Of a stretch of DNA of 64,000 nt, positions 15,413-24,047 are shown in pieces. Position numbers and translations under genes: made by a program. Position 1 is the stretch's first letter. The number at the start of each line of letters is the position of its first letter. The notes beneath the pieces are model-generated. The model saw only the letters and a program-made list of their open reading frames with translations. It did not search any database and was not told where the DNA came from. Source of the stretch: Saccharopolyspora indica (GTDB lineage: Bacteria; Actinomycetota; Actinomycetes; Mycobacteriales; Pseudonocardiaceae); assembly GCF_027853965.1 (NCBI RefSeq), contig NZ_JAQGLB010000001.1, positions 310,001 to 374,000 of the forward strand. Direction: 5' to 3'.

Positions 15413-16839
15413 TCCGGCTGTTCGGGCTGCGCACCCGGCTGCTGCTCGCCTTCGCCCTGCTGAGCGTGGTGACCGCGGCGGCGGTGGCCGGGGTGAGCTA
15501 CGTGCAGGCGCGCAACCTGGTGCTCCAGCAGTCCCAGGACGCCTCGGTGCGCGCCACCACGACCCGGTTGGAAGCCCTGTACCCGCTGCGGAATCCGGCA
15601 CCGGGACCGGCCGAGCTCGGCGAGATCGCCGATGTGGTGCGGGACCGGAACACCTCCGTGGTCGCGTTCTACGGCGAGGAGCACTCGCGCGCCGACTTCC
15701 CGCTGGAGCTGATCCCGGCGGATCTGCGGTGGGAGGTGGACCGCGGCAGGATCGTCTGGCAGCGGATCCGCCCGCACGGGGTGCCGGTGCTGGTCACCGG
15801 CGTGCCGCTGCTGATCGTGCACCCCGATGGTTCGGTGCGGCCGTCCGGGATCCAGGTCTACACCGTGCGCGATCTGATGGCGGAGCAGGAGAGCATCGAT
15901 CAGCTCGCCAATCGGTCGTGGATCCTCGGCGGAGTCGCGCTGGGACTGGCGATCGTGCTGGCGCTGCTGGCCGCGCGTGGAGTGCTTCGCCCGGTCCGCG
16001 AGCTCAGCGATGCGGCGCAGCGGCTGGGCGGCGGCGACCTGGAGACCCGGATATCCGTGCGCGGCAACGACGAGCTGGCCCAGGTCGCGCGGACCTTCAA
16101 CGACACGGCCGCGGAGCTGGAGCGGCACGTGACCCAGCTGCGCGAGATGAAGGCCGAGGCGCAGCGCTTCGTGGCCGACGTCTCGCACGAGCTGCGCACC
16201 CCGCTGGCCGCGGTGACGCCGGTGACCGACATCCTCGACGAGGACGCCGACCGGCTGCCCGACGAACTCGGCGCCGCCGCCCGGCTGGTCAGCCAGGAGA
16301 TCCACAACCTGGGGCGGCTGGTGAACGACCTGATCGAGATCAGCAGGTTCGACTCCGGCACCGCGGCGCTGACCCTGGACGAGGTGGACCTCGCCGCGCT
16401 GGTCCGCGCGACGCTGCGCACCCGCGGCTGGAGCGACCAGGTGGAGGCCGACCTCCCCGAGGTCACCGCGGTGGTCGACCCGCGGCGGGTGGACGTCGTG
16501 GTGGCGAACCTGGTCGGCAACGCGCTGCGGCACGGCGCCGCACCGGTCTCGGTCCGGCTGCGCGCGGACCAGGACTGGGCCAGCGTCGAGGTCCGCGACA
16601 GCGGCCCGGGACTGGACCCGGAGGTCCTGCCGCACGTGTTCTCCCGCTTCTACAAGGCCGACGTGGCTCGCACGCGTTCTGAGGGCAGCGGCCTGGGCCT
16701 GGCGATCGCGCGGGAGAACGCGGCCCTGCACAGCGACGGCGAGCGCCGGGGCGACCTGTTCGCGGCCAACGATCCGGCCGGTGGAGCGGTGTTCACGCTG
16801 CGCCTGCCGCGCCGGGCCAGGGACGGAGGCGGCGAATGA
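15409..16839 (+). CDS. Membrane sensor histidine kinase
   Basis: 476 residues. Two transmembrane helices (about 9-31 and 170-190) bracket an extracellular sensor domain of ~135 residues. A HAMP linker follows (PVRELSDAAQRLGGGDLETRI), then the dimerisation helix with phospho-acceptor His about 260 in VADVSHELRTPL. The ATP-binding lobe has N box LVGNALRHG, G1 RDSGPGLDPEV, F box FSRFYKAD and G2 GSGLGLAIA. It autophosphorylates and passes phosphate to the coupled response regulator. The start GTG 15409 overlaps that gene's stop, and the lipoprotein start overlaps this gene's stop, so all three are expressed together. Confidence 0.92.
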   Translation: MIRLFGLRTRLLLAFALLSVVTAAAVAGVSYVQARNLVLQQSQDASVRATTTRLEALYPLRNPAPGPAELGEIADVVRDRNTSVVAFYGEEHSRADFPLELIPADLRWEVDRGRIVWQRIRPHGVPVLVTGVPLLIVHPDGSVRPSGIQVYTVRDLMAEQESIDQLANRSWILGGVALGLAIVLALLAARGVLRPVRELSDAAQRLGGGDLETRISVRGNDELAQVARTFNDTAAELERHVTQLREMKAEAQRFVADVSHELRTPLAAVTPVTDILDEDADRLPDELGAAARLVSQEIHNLGRLVNDLIEISRFDSGTAALTLDEVDLAALVRATLRTRGWSDQVEADLPEVTAVVDPRRVDVVVANLVGNALRHGAAPVSVRLRADQDWASVEVRDSGPGLDPEVLPHVFSRFYKADVARTRSEGSGLGLAIARENAALHSDGERRGDLFAANDPAGGAVFTLRLPRRARDGGGE

Positions 16840-17300
16840 CGAGAACGCTGCGGACGATGCTCGTCGCCAGCACGCTGGCGGCGCTGGCGGGCTGCGGGGT
16901 GCAGCCGAGCGGGATCATCTACGGTTCCTCCCCGCCGAGCGGGGCGGTGGCCCCGTCGGCCCGCACGTCCCTGTACCTGGTCTCGGACGGGCGGCTCGCG
17001 ATGATCGTCCGCCCGGCAGGACCGATGTCGCGCACCGAAGCGCTGGCGCTGCTGGCCCAAGGCCCGACGCAGGAGGAACGCGAACGCGGGCTCACCAGCG
17101 AAGTACCGGCCGGAGCCGCCCCGTTCTCGGTGACCGCGGACGTCTCCGGACGCACGGTGGTCACCGCGTCAGCGCCTGCCGGCGAACTGTCCGATCTCGC
17201 CGTCGACCAGATCGCGTGCACGGCCGCCCCCGAAGGCGGCCAAGTGCTGATCATCGGCGCCGGCGCTGACAAAGGCCCGGTGGTGTGCCCGCTGCGGTGA
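16836..17300 (+). CDS. Small lipoprotein, third gene of the two-component operon
   Basis: 154 residues with a lipoprotein signal (MTRTLRTMLVASTLAALAGC; lipobox LAGC, Cys about 20). The mature part is short, with LYLVSDGRLAMIVRPAG and a later Cys pair (IACTA..., VVCPLR) that could form a disulfide. There is a weak resemblance to GerMN-type lipoprotein domains. The start overlaps the kinase stop. In comparable actinobacterial operons a lipoprotein modulates its sensor kinase (as CseA does for CseC), so a role tuning this kinase from outside the membrane is a reasonable inference. No enzymatic motif is visible. Confidence 0.7.
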   Translation: MTRTLRTMLVASTLAALAGCGVQPSGIIYGSSPPSGAVAPSARTSLYLVSDGRLAMIVRPAGPMSRTEALALLAQGPTQEERERGLTSEVPAGAAPFSVTADVSGRTVVTASAPAGELSDLAVDQIACTAAPEGGQVLIIGAGADKGPVVCPLR

Positions 17301-17352
17301 CGCGCCAGGCGGTGGACGGCGTGGCCGGGACGCGGCGGCTGCGTCTCCACCA

Positions 17353-17414
17353 GTTCAGTGCCCGTGAGTGTTTTGTGGGGTTATAGCACCCCAAAGTACT
17401 CACGGGCACTGAAC
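17353..17414. repeat. Long perfect palindromic hairpin
   Basis: GTTCAGTGCCCGTGAGT (17353-17369) is perfectly complementary to ACTCACGGGCACTGAAC (17398-17414). An inner TGGGG/CCCCA stem surrounds a TTATAG loop. It lies 53 bp after the lipoprotein stop and ~100 bp before the iron box. It could act as a terminator for the kinase operon, but there is no T-run and its length and perfection resemble dispersed repetitive palindromes. Confidence 0.7.
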
Positions 17415-17512
17415 CTTCGCCTGCACAGCCCGCTGCGCGACATCCACAGTGGACAACTCCTCGCCCGGTCCGCTTTGTTCGTTCGATCACTCGGGCTCGA
17501 TCGCCGGTGTGC

Positions 17513-17531
17513 TTAGGTTAGGCTAACCCAA
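17513..17531. promoter_or_regulatory. Iron box (DmdR/IdeR type) before the DAHP synthase operon
   Basis: TTAGGTTAGGCTAACCCAA matches the actinobacterial iron-box consensus TTAGGTTAGGCTAACCTAA at 18 of 19 positions. It ends 60 bp upstream of the DAHP synthase start. DtxR-family repressors bind such sites when Fe(II) is plentiful, so this operon should be induced by iron starvation. Confidence 0.9.
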
Positions 17532-17591
17532 GCGGCCGGGGGTGTGGTGCCGGTCGCGGGAGTGCTCACGACGGAGGAGGAGCTCGCCGGC

Positions 17592-18695
17592 ATGGCTGGA
17601 TCCGCGTTACCCCTCGAACTGCCCGCTGTCGCGGCCGAACCGTCGGCGCTGGCGTGGCCGGACGGCTCGGCGCGGGTGCTCGGGCCGCTGCCCGTGCCCG
17701 CCGAGCTGGCCGAGCGGTTCCCGGGTGATGAGCACCTGCGCGCCAGGGTGGCCGCGCACCGCCGGGCCGTGCGGCAGGTCGTCGAGGGCGCGGACGACCG
17801 GCTGCTCGTGGTCGTCGGGCCGTGCTCGGTGCACGACCCGGACGCCGCGCTGCACTACGCGCACGAGCTGGCTGACGCTGCCGCCGCGCACGACCGGGAC
17901 CTGCTGGTCGTCATGCGCGCGTACCTGGAGAAGCCGCGGACGTCGGTCGGCTGGAAGGGGCTGCTGCACGATCCGCACCTGGACGGCGGGAGCGACCTGG
18001 CCGCGGGGTTGGCGATCGGGCGTGAGTTCCTGGTCCGCGCGGCGGCTTCCGGGCTTCCGCTGGCCTACGAGTTCGTGGACCCGCTCCTGGCTCCTTACGT
18101 GCTCGACCTGGTGTCGTGGGGCGCGTTGGGCGCGCGCACGGTGGCGTCCCAGCCGCATCGCCAGCTCGCGTCGGCGCTGCCGATGCCGATCGGCATGAAG
18201 AACGCCGTGACCGGGGACGTCGAGGTCGCGATCGCCGCGGTGCGCGCCGCGCGAGCGGCCCACACCTTCCCCGGCGTGGCGAGCAACGGAGCGCCCGCCG
18301 CGGTGGTCGGCGCGGGCAATTCGTCCTGCCACGTCGTGCTCCGCGGTGGCGCGCGGCCCAACTACGACGCCGGATCCGTCGGCGCGACGCTCGAGCAGCT
18401 GCACGCCGCAGGCCTGGGAACCGGCGTGGTGGTGGACGCCTCGCACGGCAACAGCGGCAAGGACCACCGGCGGCAGCCGGGTGTGATCGAGGACCTGGCG
18501 ACCCAGGTCGCGGCGGGCAACCGCGGTCTGCGCGGGGTCATGGTCGAGTCGTTCCTGGGCTCCGGGAGCCAGGACATCGCGGCGAAACCGCTGCGCTACG
18601 GCGTGAGCGTGACCGACGGCTGCCTGGACTGGCCGACGACCGCGGAATGCCTGGAAGTCCTCGCCGAAGCCGCGCGCCGCAGGCGCAACCGGTGA
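17592..18695 (+). CDS. Type I 3-deoxy-7-phosphoheptulonate (DAHP) synthase
   Basis: A 367-residue class I DAHP synthase, joining phosphoenolpyruvate and erythrose 4-phosphate in the first shikimate step. Diagnostic stretches are VVVGPCSVHDPDAAL, EKPRTSVGWKGLLHDP, SWGALGARTVASQ and the metal-binding VVVDASHGNSGKDH. The start is ATG 17592 because GGAGGAGGAG precedes it; upstream in-frame GTGs sit against the iron box. An iron-boxed extra copy of this enzyme supplies chorismate for 2,3-dihydroxybenzoate in catecholate siderophore clusters, which is the likely purpose here. It is the first gene of an operon with mbtH (32 bp downstream) and a ferri-siderophore flavoprotein. Confidence 0.93.
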   Translation: MAGSALPLELPAVAAEPSALAWPDGSARVLGPLPVPAELAERFPGDEHLRARVAAHRRAVRQVVEGADDRLLVVVGPCSVHDPDAALHYAHELADAAAAHDRDLLVVMRAYLEKPRTSVGWKGLLHDPHLDGGSDLAAGLAIGREFLVRAAASGLPLAYEFVDPLLAPYVLDLVSWGALGARTVASQPHRQLASALPMPIGMKNAVTGDVEVAIAAVRAARAAHTFPGVASNGAPAAVVGAGNSSCHVVLRGGARPNYDAGSVGATLEQLHAAGLGTGVVVDASHGNSGKDHRRQPGVIEDLATQVAAGNRGLRGVMVESFLGSGSQDIAAKPLRYGVSVTDGCLDWPTTAECLEVLAEAARRRRNR

Positions 18696-18727
18696 GCCGC
18701 GACAAGCACTGACCGAAAGAGGTGAGC

Positions 18728-18943
18728 ATGAACCCGTTCGACGATCCTGATGGCACCTTCCTGGTGCTCGTCAACGACGAGGAGCAGCACTCGCTCTGGC
18801 CCGAGTTCGCCGAGGTCCCGGCGGGCTGGCGGCCGGTGTTCGGGCCGGATGGCCGCGAAGCGTGCCTGGAGCACGTGCGGGCGAACTGGACCGACCTGCG
18901 GCCGAAGAGCCTGCGGGTGGCGATGGGGGAGGGGGCGGCGTGA
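18728..18943 (+). CDS. mbtH: MbtH-like protein
   Basis: 71 residues with the complete MbtH signature: [25 protein letters not shown], then FAEVPAGWR and [18 protein letters not shown], including the conserved tryptophans and serine. MbtH proteins bind adenylation domains of nonribosomal peptide synthetases and are often needed for their folding and activity. The partner is surely the NRPS at 24102-34448. Start ATG 18728 follows GAAAGAGG; the stop overlaps the next start (GTGA). Confidence 0.95.
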   Translation: MNPFDDPDGTFLVLVNDEEQHSLWPEFAEVPAGWRPVFGPDGREACLEHVRANWTDLRPKSLRVAMGEGAA

Positions 18944-19803
18944 CGCGCGCGGATGCCGAAGCGGAGCGGGTGCAGCACCTGGAGCGGATCGAGGCCGTCC
19001 GGGCGGGCGAGCACGCGGAGAAGGTGGGCTACCCGATCCGGATCCGCCGGACCGAGGTGGTCCGCACCGAGATGATCAGCGCCGGGCTCATCCGGGTCAC
19101 CTTCGGTGGCCCGGGAGCGGCGGGCTTCGAAGCGCACTCCCCGTGCGAGCACGTCAAGCTCATGTTCCCGGATCCCGACGGGCGACTGCGGCTGCCCGAG
19201 CAGAACGGGCTGCTGCTGCGCTGGCCCAAGCCGTCGCCGACGTCGCGGGAGTACACGGTGCGCCGCTACGACCCGGTGGCGGGCGAGATCGACATCGACT
19301 TCGTGCTGCACCCCGGCGGCCTGGCATCGGAGTGGGCGCGCACCGCCGCTCCCGGCGAGGTCATGCACATCGCGGGCCCGCCCGGCGGGCTGATCGTGCC
19401 GGACACCTACGACCGCTACCTGCTGGCCGGAGACATCACGGCGCTGCCCGCGATCGCGCGCCGGCTGGAGGAGCTGCCGCGCACGGCGAAGGGCTGGGCG
19501 TTCATCGAGGTTTCCGGCCCGGGGGAGGAGATCGAGCTGTCGGCGCCCGAGGACGTCGAGGTGCGGTGGCTGCACCGCGGCGAGCGGCCGCCGGGTTCCT
19601 CCGATGCGCTGGAGCACGCCGTCCGCTCGGTCGCGGTGCCCGCCGACGAGCGGGTGTACGTGTGGCTGGCCGGTGAGGCCGGTGTGCTCAAGCCGCTGCG
19701 CCGCTGGGTCAAGGGCGAACTCGGGCTGGACAAGCGGGATTACGACGTCACCGGCTACTGGAAGCGCGGCGTCGCGGACTTCGACGACGACCACGACAAG
19801 TGA
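18940..19803 (+). CDS. Siderophore-interacting FAD protein (ferri-siderophore reductase)
   Basis: 287 residues. The FAD-binding domain contains [10 protein letters not shown] (R-x-Y-T-x-R binds the isoalloxazine/phosphate) and [27 protein letters not shown]. The C-terminal SIP domain includes [19 protein letters not shown] and [23 protein letters not shown]. Enzymes of this family (ViuB/FscN type) use NAD(P)H to reduce ferric siderophores in the cytoplasm and release iron. Start GTG 18940 overlaps the mbtH stop, placing it in the iron-regulated operon. About 25 residues between the start and the first strand are helical and charged. Confidence 0.92.
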   Translation: MTRADAEAERVQHLERIEAVRAGEHAEKVGYPIRIRRTEVVRTEMISAGLIRVTFGGPGAAGFEAHSPCEHVKLMFPDPDGRLRLPEQNGLLLRWPKPSPTSREYTVRRYDPVAGEIDIDFVLHPGGLASEWARTAAPGEVMHIAGPPGGLIVPDTYDRYLLAGDITALPAIARRLEELPRTAKGWAFIEVSGPGEEIELSAPEDVEVRWLHRGERPPGSSDALEHAVRSVAVPADERVYVWLAGEAGVLKPLRRWVKGELGLDKRDYDVTGYWKRGVADFDDDHDK

Positions 19804-20123
19804 GTTTCCAGGCTTGTTGTGCGTGGCGGTGCGGGTGGCGGAACCTCAGAGGCCGCCTGGACTGCGGGAGCCCGTTCTTATGTATTCCAATACACGGCGA
19901 ACGGGCTGTCCTCGCCAGGCGACCTCTGAGAACCCGCGGCGGTGCGAGCTGCGAGGGTGGGTTATGCGCCTGCGGCGCATGCGGCACCCCGTCGACGTGC
20001 TGCCTCGGGCCTCGCGGTTGCGGAACCGCCGAGATGAAGGGCTCACTGAACTTCCTGGGCCGAAAGGCCCACCCGCGCCCGGTGTTTCGGCGCACCGGGC
20101 TTGTGGCCGCCGCGCGATGATGA
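19804..20123. other. Non-coding region packed with hairpins
   Basis: No gene fits here. Five inverted repeats follow one another. The first is a large nested one: CTCAGAGGCCGCCTGG 19845-19860 with CCAGGCGACCTCTGAG 19915-19930, enclosing AGCCCGTTC/GAACGGGCT and TGTATT/AATACA. Then come ATGCGCC/GGCGCAT (19964-19980), CTCGCGGTT/AACCGCCGAG (20011-20033), TGGGCC-GAAA-GGCCCA (20056-20071) and GCCCGGTG/CACCGGGC (20077-20100). It separates the reductase operon from the importer operon and may terminate the former, be a dispersed repeat, or encode a structured RNA. Confidence 0.7.
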
Positions 20124-20143
20124 TTAAGGTTAGCCAACCCTAA
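20124..20143. promoter_or_regulatory. Iron box before the importer operon
   Basis: TTAAGGTTAGCCAACCCTAA matches the iron-box consensus at about 15 of 19 positions and is centred ~33 bp upstream of the binding-protein start. It should bind the DtxR-family iron repressor and make uptake iron-responsive. Confidence 0.85.
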
Positions 20144-20166
20144 TTGCTCTAGTCAAGGATGAACGC

Positions 20167-21159
20167 ATGCGCTCAGCTCGACCGCTCGGGCTCCTCGCGG
20201 CCCTCACCGTCGCCATCGGCGCGCTCGCCGGCTGCGGGGCCGGTGGGTCCACCACCGCCGCGGATGCCGAGACCCGCGTCTTCGAGGCCGACAACGGCCC
20301 GATCACCGTTCCCGCCAAGCCCCAGCGCGTGATCGCCACCGGCTACGCGGTGCCCGCGCTGATCGAGGCCGACGCACCGCTGGTCGGCATCTCGGCCTGG
20401 GCGCGCGGTGTCCCGATGTTCGCGCCGGAGGACGTCGCGACCTACGAGAAGCTGGAGAAGGTCGCGGGCGAATCGGCCGCGGAGACCAACTACGAGGCCA
20501 TCGCCAAGGCCCAGCCCGACCTGATCGTGATCGGCGTGCCCACCCCGGTGCTCGGCGACGTCGACGTGCAGCGGCTCGAAGCGATCGCGCCGGTGGTGGC
20601 CATCGGCCCGAAGAACCCGGCGCAGTGGCGCGAACTGACCCGCAGGTACGCCGACGCCGCGGGCGCGCTGGCCAACTACGACGCCGCCAAGGCCGAGTAC
20701 GAGGCCAAGGCCGCGGAGCTGAAGCAGAAGTACCAGTCGGTGCTGCCGCAGCTCAAGCTCGGGCACGTCGGCTCCTACGGCCAGGTGGCCAAGGGCAACT
20801 TCCAGCGCGAGTTCAACGACTCGTGGGGCACCAGCGTCGTCAACGACATCGGCGGCGACTACTACGGCGAGGTCAAGGTGAAGGGCGGTGGTGGACGGGA
20901 CGTCAGCGAGTACCCGTCGATCGAGGAGCTGCCCGCCGCGTTCGCGGAGGCCGACATGATCACCTACTCGGTCAAGCCGGACGGGTCGGTCGCCCCGGCC
21001 GTGCAGTACGTGCTGGACTCGGAGCTGTGGAAGAACCTGCCCGCGGTGAAGGCGGGCAAGGTCTTCCCGATCCGCTACACCGAGGCGGCGACCTACCCCG
21101 AGGCGATGCAGACCCTCGGCTCGATCGACGAGTCGTTCGCCCCGCTGCTGGCGCAGTAA
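20167..21159 (+). CDS. Ferri-siderophore-binding lipoprotein
   Basis: A 330-residue ABC-transporter substrate-binding protein. The signal ends in lipobox LAGC (Cys about 22), anchoring it to the outer face of the membrane. The mature part follows the FecB/FhuD class III fold: GPITVPAKPQRVIATGYAVPALIEADAPLVGIS, KAQPDLIVIG, a long backbone helix (YDAAKAEYEAKAAELKQKY), and a C-terminal SVKPDGSVAPAVQYVLDSELWKNLPAVKAGKVFPI. It captures the iron-loaded siderophore and delivers it to the permeases encoded next. First gene of an operon of four, directly under an iron box. Confidence 0.93.
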   Translation: MRSARPLGLLAALTVAIGALAGCGAGGSTTAADAETRVFEADNGPITVPAKPQRVIATGYAVPALIEADAPLVGISAWARGVPMFAPEDVATYEKLEKVAGESAAETNYEAIAKAQPDLIVIGVPTPVLGDVDVQRLEAIAPVVAIGPKNPAQWRELTRRYADAAGALANYDAAKAEYEAKAAELKQKYQSVLPQLKLGHVGSYGQVAKGNFQREFNDSWGTSVVNDIGGDYYGEVKVKGGGGRDVSEYPSIEELPAAFAEADMITYSVKPDGSVAPAVQYVLDSELWKNLPAVKAGKVFPIRYTEAATYPEAMQTLGSIDESFAPLLAQ

Positions 21160-21164
21160 TCCTC

Positions 21165-22178
21165 GTGAACGCAACGGAAACAGGCACGGCGCGCGGCTCG
21201 GCCGGGCGCCGTGCCGCGCTGCTGCTGGGCACCGGCGTCGTCCTCGCGGCGGCGCTCGTGCTCAGCATCGCCGTCGGCGCGCAGTCGCTGCACCCGGCCG
21301 ACGTCTTGCGCGCGCTGGTGGCCTTCGACGGCTCGTCCGAGCACCTGATCGTCTGGGACATCCGAGCACCGCGCGCGCTGCTCGGCATCGGCGTCGGTGC
21401 GGCGCTGGCCGTGGCGGGCGGGCTGATCCAGACCCTGTCGCGGAATCCGCTGGCAGAGCCCGGAATCCTCGGCGTGACGGTGGGCGCCGGGTTCGCCGTG
21501 GCGGTGGGCTCGGCGCTCGGGATCGCGGTCTCCCAATTCGGCGAGCTGCTCGCCGCGGTGGTGGGCGCGGTGCTGGCCGCGCTGCTGGTCTACTCGGTCG
21601 GGCGCCGCTCGCCGCTGCGCCTGGTGCTCACCGGCGTCGCGCTCAGCGCCGTGCTGTCCGGGCTCTCGCTCGGCCTGCGCCTGCTGAACCCCGATGTCTT
21701 CGACCAGTACCGGTTCTGGGCGGTCGGCTCGCTGGCCGGTCGCGAGCAGGTGCCGCTGGAGGTGCCGCTCGTGGTGATCGGGCTGGCGCTGGTCGGCGCG
21801 ATGCTGCTGTCCCGCTCCCTCAACGCCATCGAGCTCGGCGAGACGATCGCGCGCACCCTCGGCACCCGCGTCGCGGTGGTGCGGGTGGCCACCCTCGTCG
21901 TGATCACGGTGCTGACCGGAGCGGCGACGGCGCTGGCCGGGCCGATCCTGTTCGTCGGGCTGATCGTGCCGCACCTCGCGCGGCGGATGGCGCCGGGCTC
22001 GGTGCCCTGGCAGCTCGCCTACACCGCGGTGCTCGGTTCGGTGCTGATGCTGCTGTCCGACGTCGGCGCCCGCGTGCTGCTGCCGACGGGGGAGGTGCCG
22101 GTGGCGGTCGTGACCGGATTCCTCGGCGGGCCGGTGCTGATCTGGGCCGTGCGGCGGTACGGGGCGGTGACGCTGTGA
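21165..22178 (+). CDS. Ferri-siderophore ABC permease 1 (FecCD family)
   Basis: 337 residues and about ten transmembrane helices. It has the FecCD/BtuC hallmarks: IRAPRALLGIGVGAALAVAGGLIQTLSRNPLAEPGILGVTVGAGFAV near the N-terminus, and GPILFVGLIVPHLARRMAP towards the end. It forms a heterodimer with the next permease to carry the siderophore complex through the membrane. Start GTG 21165 follows the binding-protein stop by 5 bp; its stop overlaps the next start (GTGA). Confidence 0.93.
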   Translation: MNATETGTARGSAGRRAALLLGTGVVLAAALVLSIAVGAQSLHPADVLRALVAFDGSSEHLIVWDIRAPRALLGIGVGAALAVAGGLIQTLSRNPLAEPGILGVTVGAGFAVAVGSALGIAVSQFGELLAAVVGAVLAALLVYSVGRRSPLRLVLTGVALSAVLSGLSLGLRLLNPDVFDQYRFWAVGSLAGREQVPLEVPLVVIGLALVGAMLLSRSLNAIELGETIARTLGTRVAVVRVATLVVITVLTGAATALAGPILFVGLIVPHLARRMAPGSVPWQLAYTAVLGSVLMLLSDVGARVLLPTGEVPVAVVTGFLGGPVLIWAVRRYGAVTL

Positions 22179-23194
22179 GCACGATAGTGCTGCGTGCGCG
22201 CGGCCGGGCGCTGCGGCTGCCGCGCCGGACCGTGCTGCTGGCCGCGGCGCTGATCCTGGTGATCCTCGGCCTTTCGCTGCTGGGCCTGTGCTTCGGCGCG
22301 AACTGGCTGACTCCAGGAGAGGTGCTGGCCGCGCTGGCGGGCACCGGCGAGTGGAGCGTGGTCGTCGCGCAGTGGCGGTTGCCGCGCGTGCTCGCCGCCG
22401 TGGTGTTCGGCGCCGCACTCGGCGTGGCCGGGGCGATCTTCCAGAACATCACCCGCAATCCGATGGGCAGTCCGGACGTCATCGGCCTGGACGCGGGCGC
22501 CTACTCCGGCGCGCTGTTCGCCATCACCGTGCTGTCCGGGACTTCCGCGCAGCTGGCCGTCGGATCGGTGGCGGGCGGGCTGCTGGCCGCCGCCGCGATC
22601 TACCTGCTGTCGGCGAAGGGCGGGCTGTCCGGGCTGCGGCTGGTGGTCGTCGGCATCGCGGTGAACGCCATCCTCACCTCGGTGAACGCCTGGATCGTGC
22701 TGCGCGCGGAGCTGGAGGTGGCGATCGCGGCGGTCGGCTGGAACGCGGGCTCGCTCAACGGCATCGACTGGGCCGACGTGCACCTGCCGTTCGCGATCAT
22801 CCTGGTGCTGCTGGCCCTGCTCACCACCCAGTCGCACGCGATGCACCAGACCGCGCTGGGCGATCCGGTCGCGGTGACCACCGGAGTTGCGCTGCAGCGG
22901 CACCGGTTGCTGCTGGTGCTGGTCGGCGTCGGGTGCACCGCGACGGTGACCGCGGTGGCCGGGCCGATCGTGTTCATCGCACTGGCCGCGCCGCAGATCG
23001 GCAGGCGGCTGGCCAAGGCCGCCGGTGTGCCGCTGCTGCCCGCGGCGCTCACCGGCGCGGTGCTGCTACTGGCCGCGGATCTGATCGCGCAGATGCTGCT
23101 GGCGCCCGTGTCGCTCCCGGTCGGTGTGGTGAGCACCGCGATCGGCGGCTGCTACCTGATCTGGTTGCTCACCAAGGAAGTGGAGCGAGCATGA
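22175..23194 (+). CDS. Ferri-siderophore ABC permease 2 (FecCD family)
   Basis: 339 residues with about nine to ten membrane helices. Family motifs are WRLPRVLAAVVFGAALGVAGAIFQNITRNPMGSPDVIGLDAGAYSGAL and GPIVFIALAAPQIGRRLAK. It is a paralogue of the preceding permease; paired dissimilar permeases are normal for FepD/FepG-type catecholate importers. Start GTG 22175 overlaps the preceding stop, and its own stop overlaps the ATPase start (ATGA), so the three are translationally coupled. Confidence 0.93.
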   Translation: MSTIVLRARGRALRLPRRTVLLAAALILVILGLSLLGLCFGANWLTPGEVLAALAGTGEWSVVVAQWRLPRVLAAVVFGAALGVAGAIFQNITRNPMGSPDVIGLDAGAYSGALFAITVLSGTSAQLAVGSVAGGLLAAAAIYLLSAKGGLSGLRLVVVGIAVNAILTSVNAWIVLRAELEVAIAAVGWNAGSLNGIDWADVHLPFAIILVLLALLTTQSHAMHQTALGDPVAVTTGVALQRHRLLLVLVGVGCTATVTAVAGPIVFIALAAPQIGRRLAKAAGVPLLPAALTGAVLLLAADLIAQMLLAPVSLPVGVVSTAIGGCYLIWLLTKEVERA

Positions 23195-23967
23195 CTTCGC
23201 GACTGCGCGCGCAGGAGCTCACCCTGGGCTACGGCGACCGGGTGGTGTCCACCCGGCTCAGCCTCGACGTCCCCGACGGCGCGTTCACCGCCATCGTCGG
23301 CCCGAACGCGTGCGGGAAGTCGACCCTGCTGCGCGCCTTCGTCCGGCTGCTCAGACCGGCGGCGGGCGAGGCGCGCTTCGACGACCGGCCGGTCGGGGCC
23401 TACCCGACGAAGGAACTGGCGCGCTCGCTGGGTTTCCTGCCGCAGGACCCGGCGGTGCCGGAGAACATCCGGGTGGCGCAGCTGGTGGCCAGGGGCCGGT
23501 TCCCGCACCAGTCCTTCCTGGCCACCACCTCGGAGGACGACGAGCGGGCGGTCGCCGAGGCGATGGCCGCCGCCGGGGTCGCCGAACTCGCCGGGCGGCC
23601 GGTGGCCGAGCTCTCCGGCGGGCAGCGGCAGCGGGTGTGGGTGGCGGTGGTGCTGGCCCAGCAGACGCCCTACCTGCTGCTGGACGAGCCGACGTCGTTC
23701 CTGGACATCGCGCACCAGTACCAGCTGCTGGCGCTGCTGGCGAAGCTGCGCGACGAGGGCCGCACGGTGATCGCGGTGCTGCACGACATCAACCAGGCGT
23801 GCCGCTTCGCCGACCACCTGGTGGCGATGCGCGACGGCGCGGTGGTGGCCGAGGGAGCCGCCGCCGACATCGTCGACGAGTCGCTGCTGGCCGACGTCTT
23901 CGACCTGCCGAGCATCGTCGTGCCGGATCCGCTGACCGGAACGCCGATGGTCGTCCCGAAACCCTGA
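23191..23967 (+). CDS. Ferri-siderophore ABC transporter ATPase
   Basis: 258 residues with a complete ABC nucleotide-binding domain: Walker A GPNACGKST, Q-loop FLPQDPAVPENI, signature LSGGQRQRVWVA, Walker B YLLLDEPTSFLD and switch His in VLHDINQA. The arrangement is that of FepC/FecE. It powers the two permeases encoded just upstream and completes the importer. It is the last gene of the operon; 134 bp separate it from the NRPS start, with an iron box in that gap. Confidence 0.95.
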   Translation: MTSRLRAQELTLGYGDRVVSTRLSLDVPDGAFTAIVGPNACGKSTLLRAFVRLLRPAAGEARFDDRPVGAYPTKELARSLGFLPQDPAVPENIRVAQLVARGRFPHQSFLATTSEDDERAVAEAMAAAGVAELAGRPVAELSGGQRQRVWVAVVLAQQTPYLLLDEPTSFLDIAHQYQLLALLAKLRDEGRTVIAVLHDINQACRFADHLVAMRDGAVVAEGAAADIVDESLLADVFDLPSIVVPDPLTGTPMVVPKP

Positions 23968-24047
23968 GACGCGCGGCGGAAACGGCTCAGAAGCGGACGG
24001 CTCTCCGCCGCGCGGTGTGATCGGCGCGACGACCCCTTGAGATTTGC

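Noticed and set aside
19804-20166. Small protein-coding gene in the hairpin-rich gap
   Set aside because: Short frames there lack ribosome sites and codon bias and follow the inverted-repeat structure.
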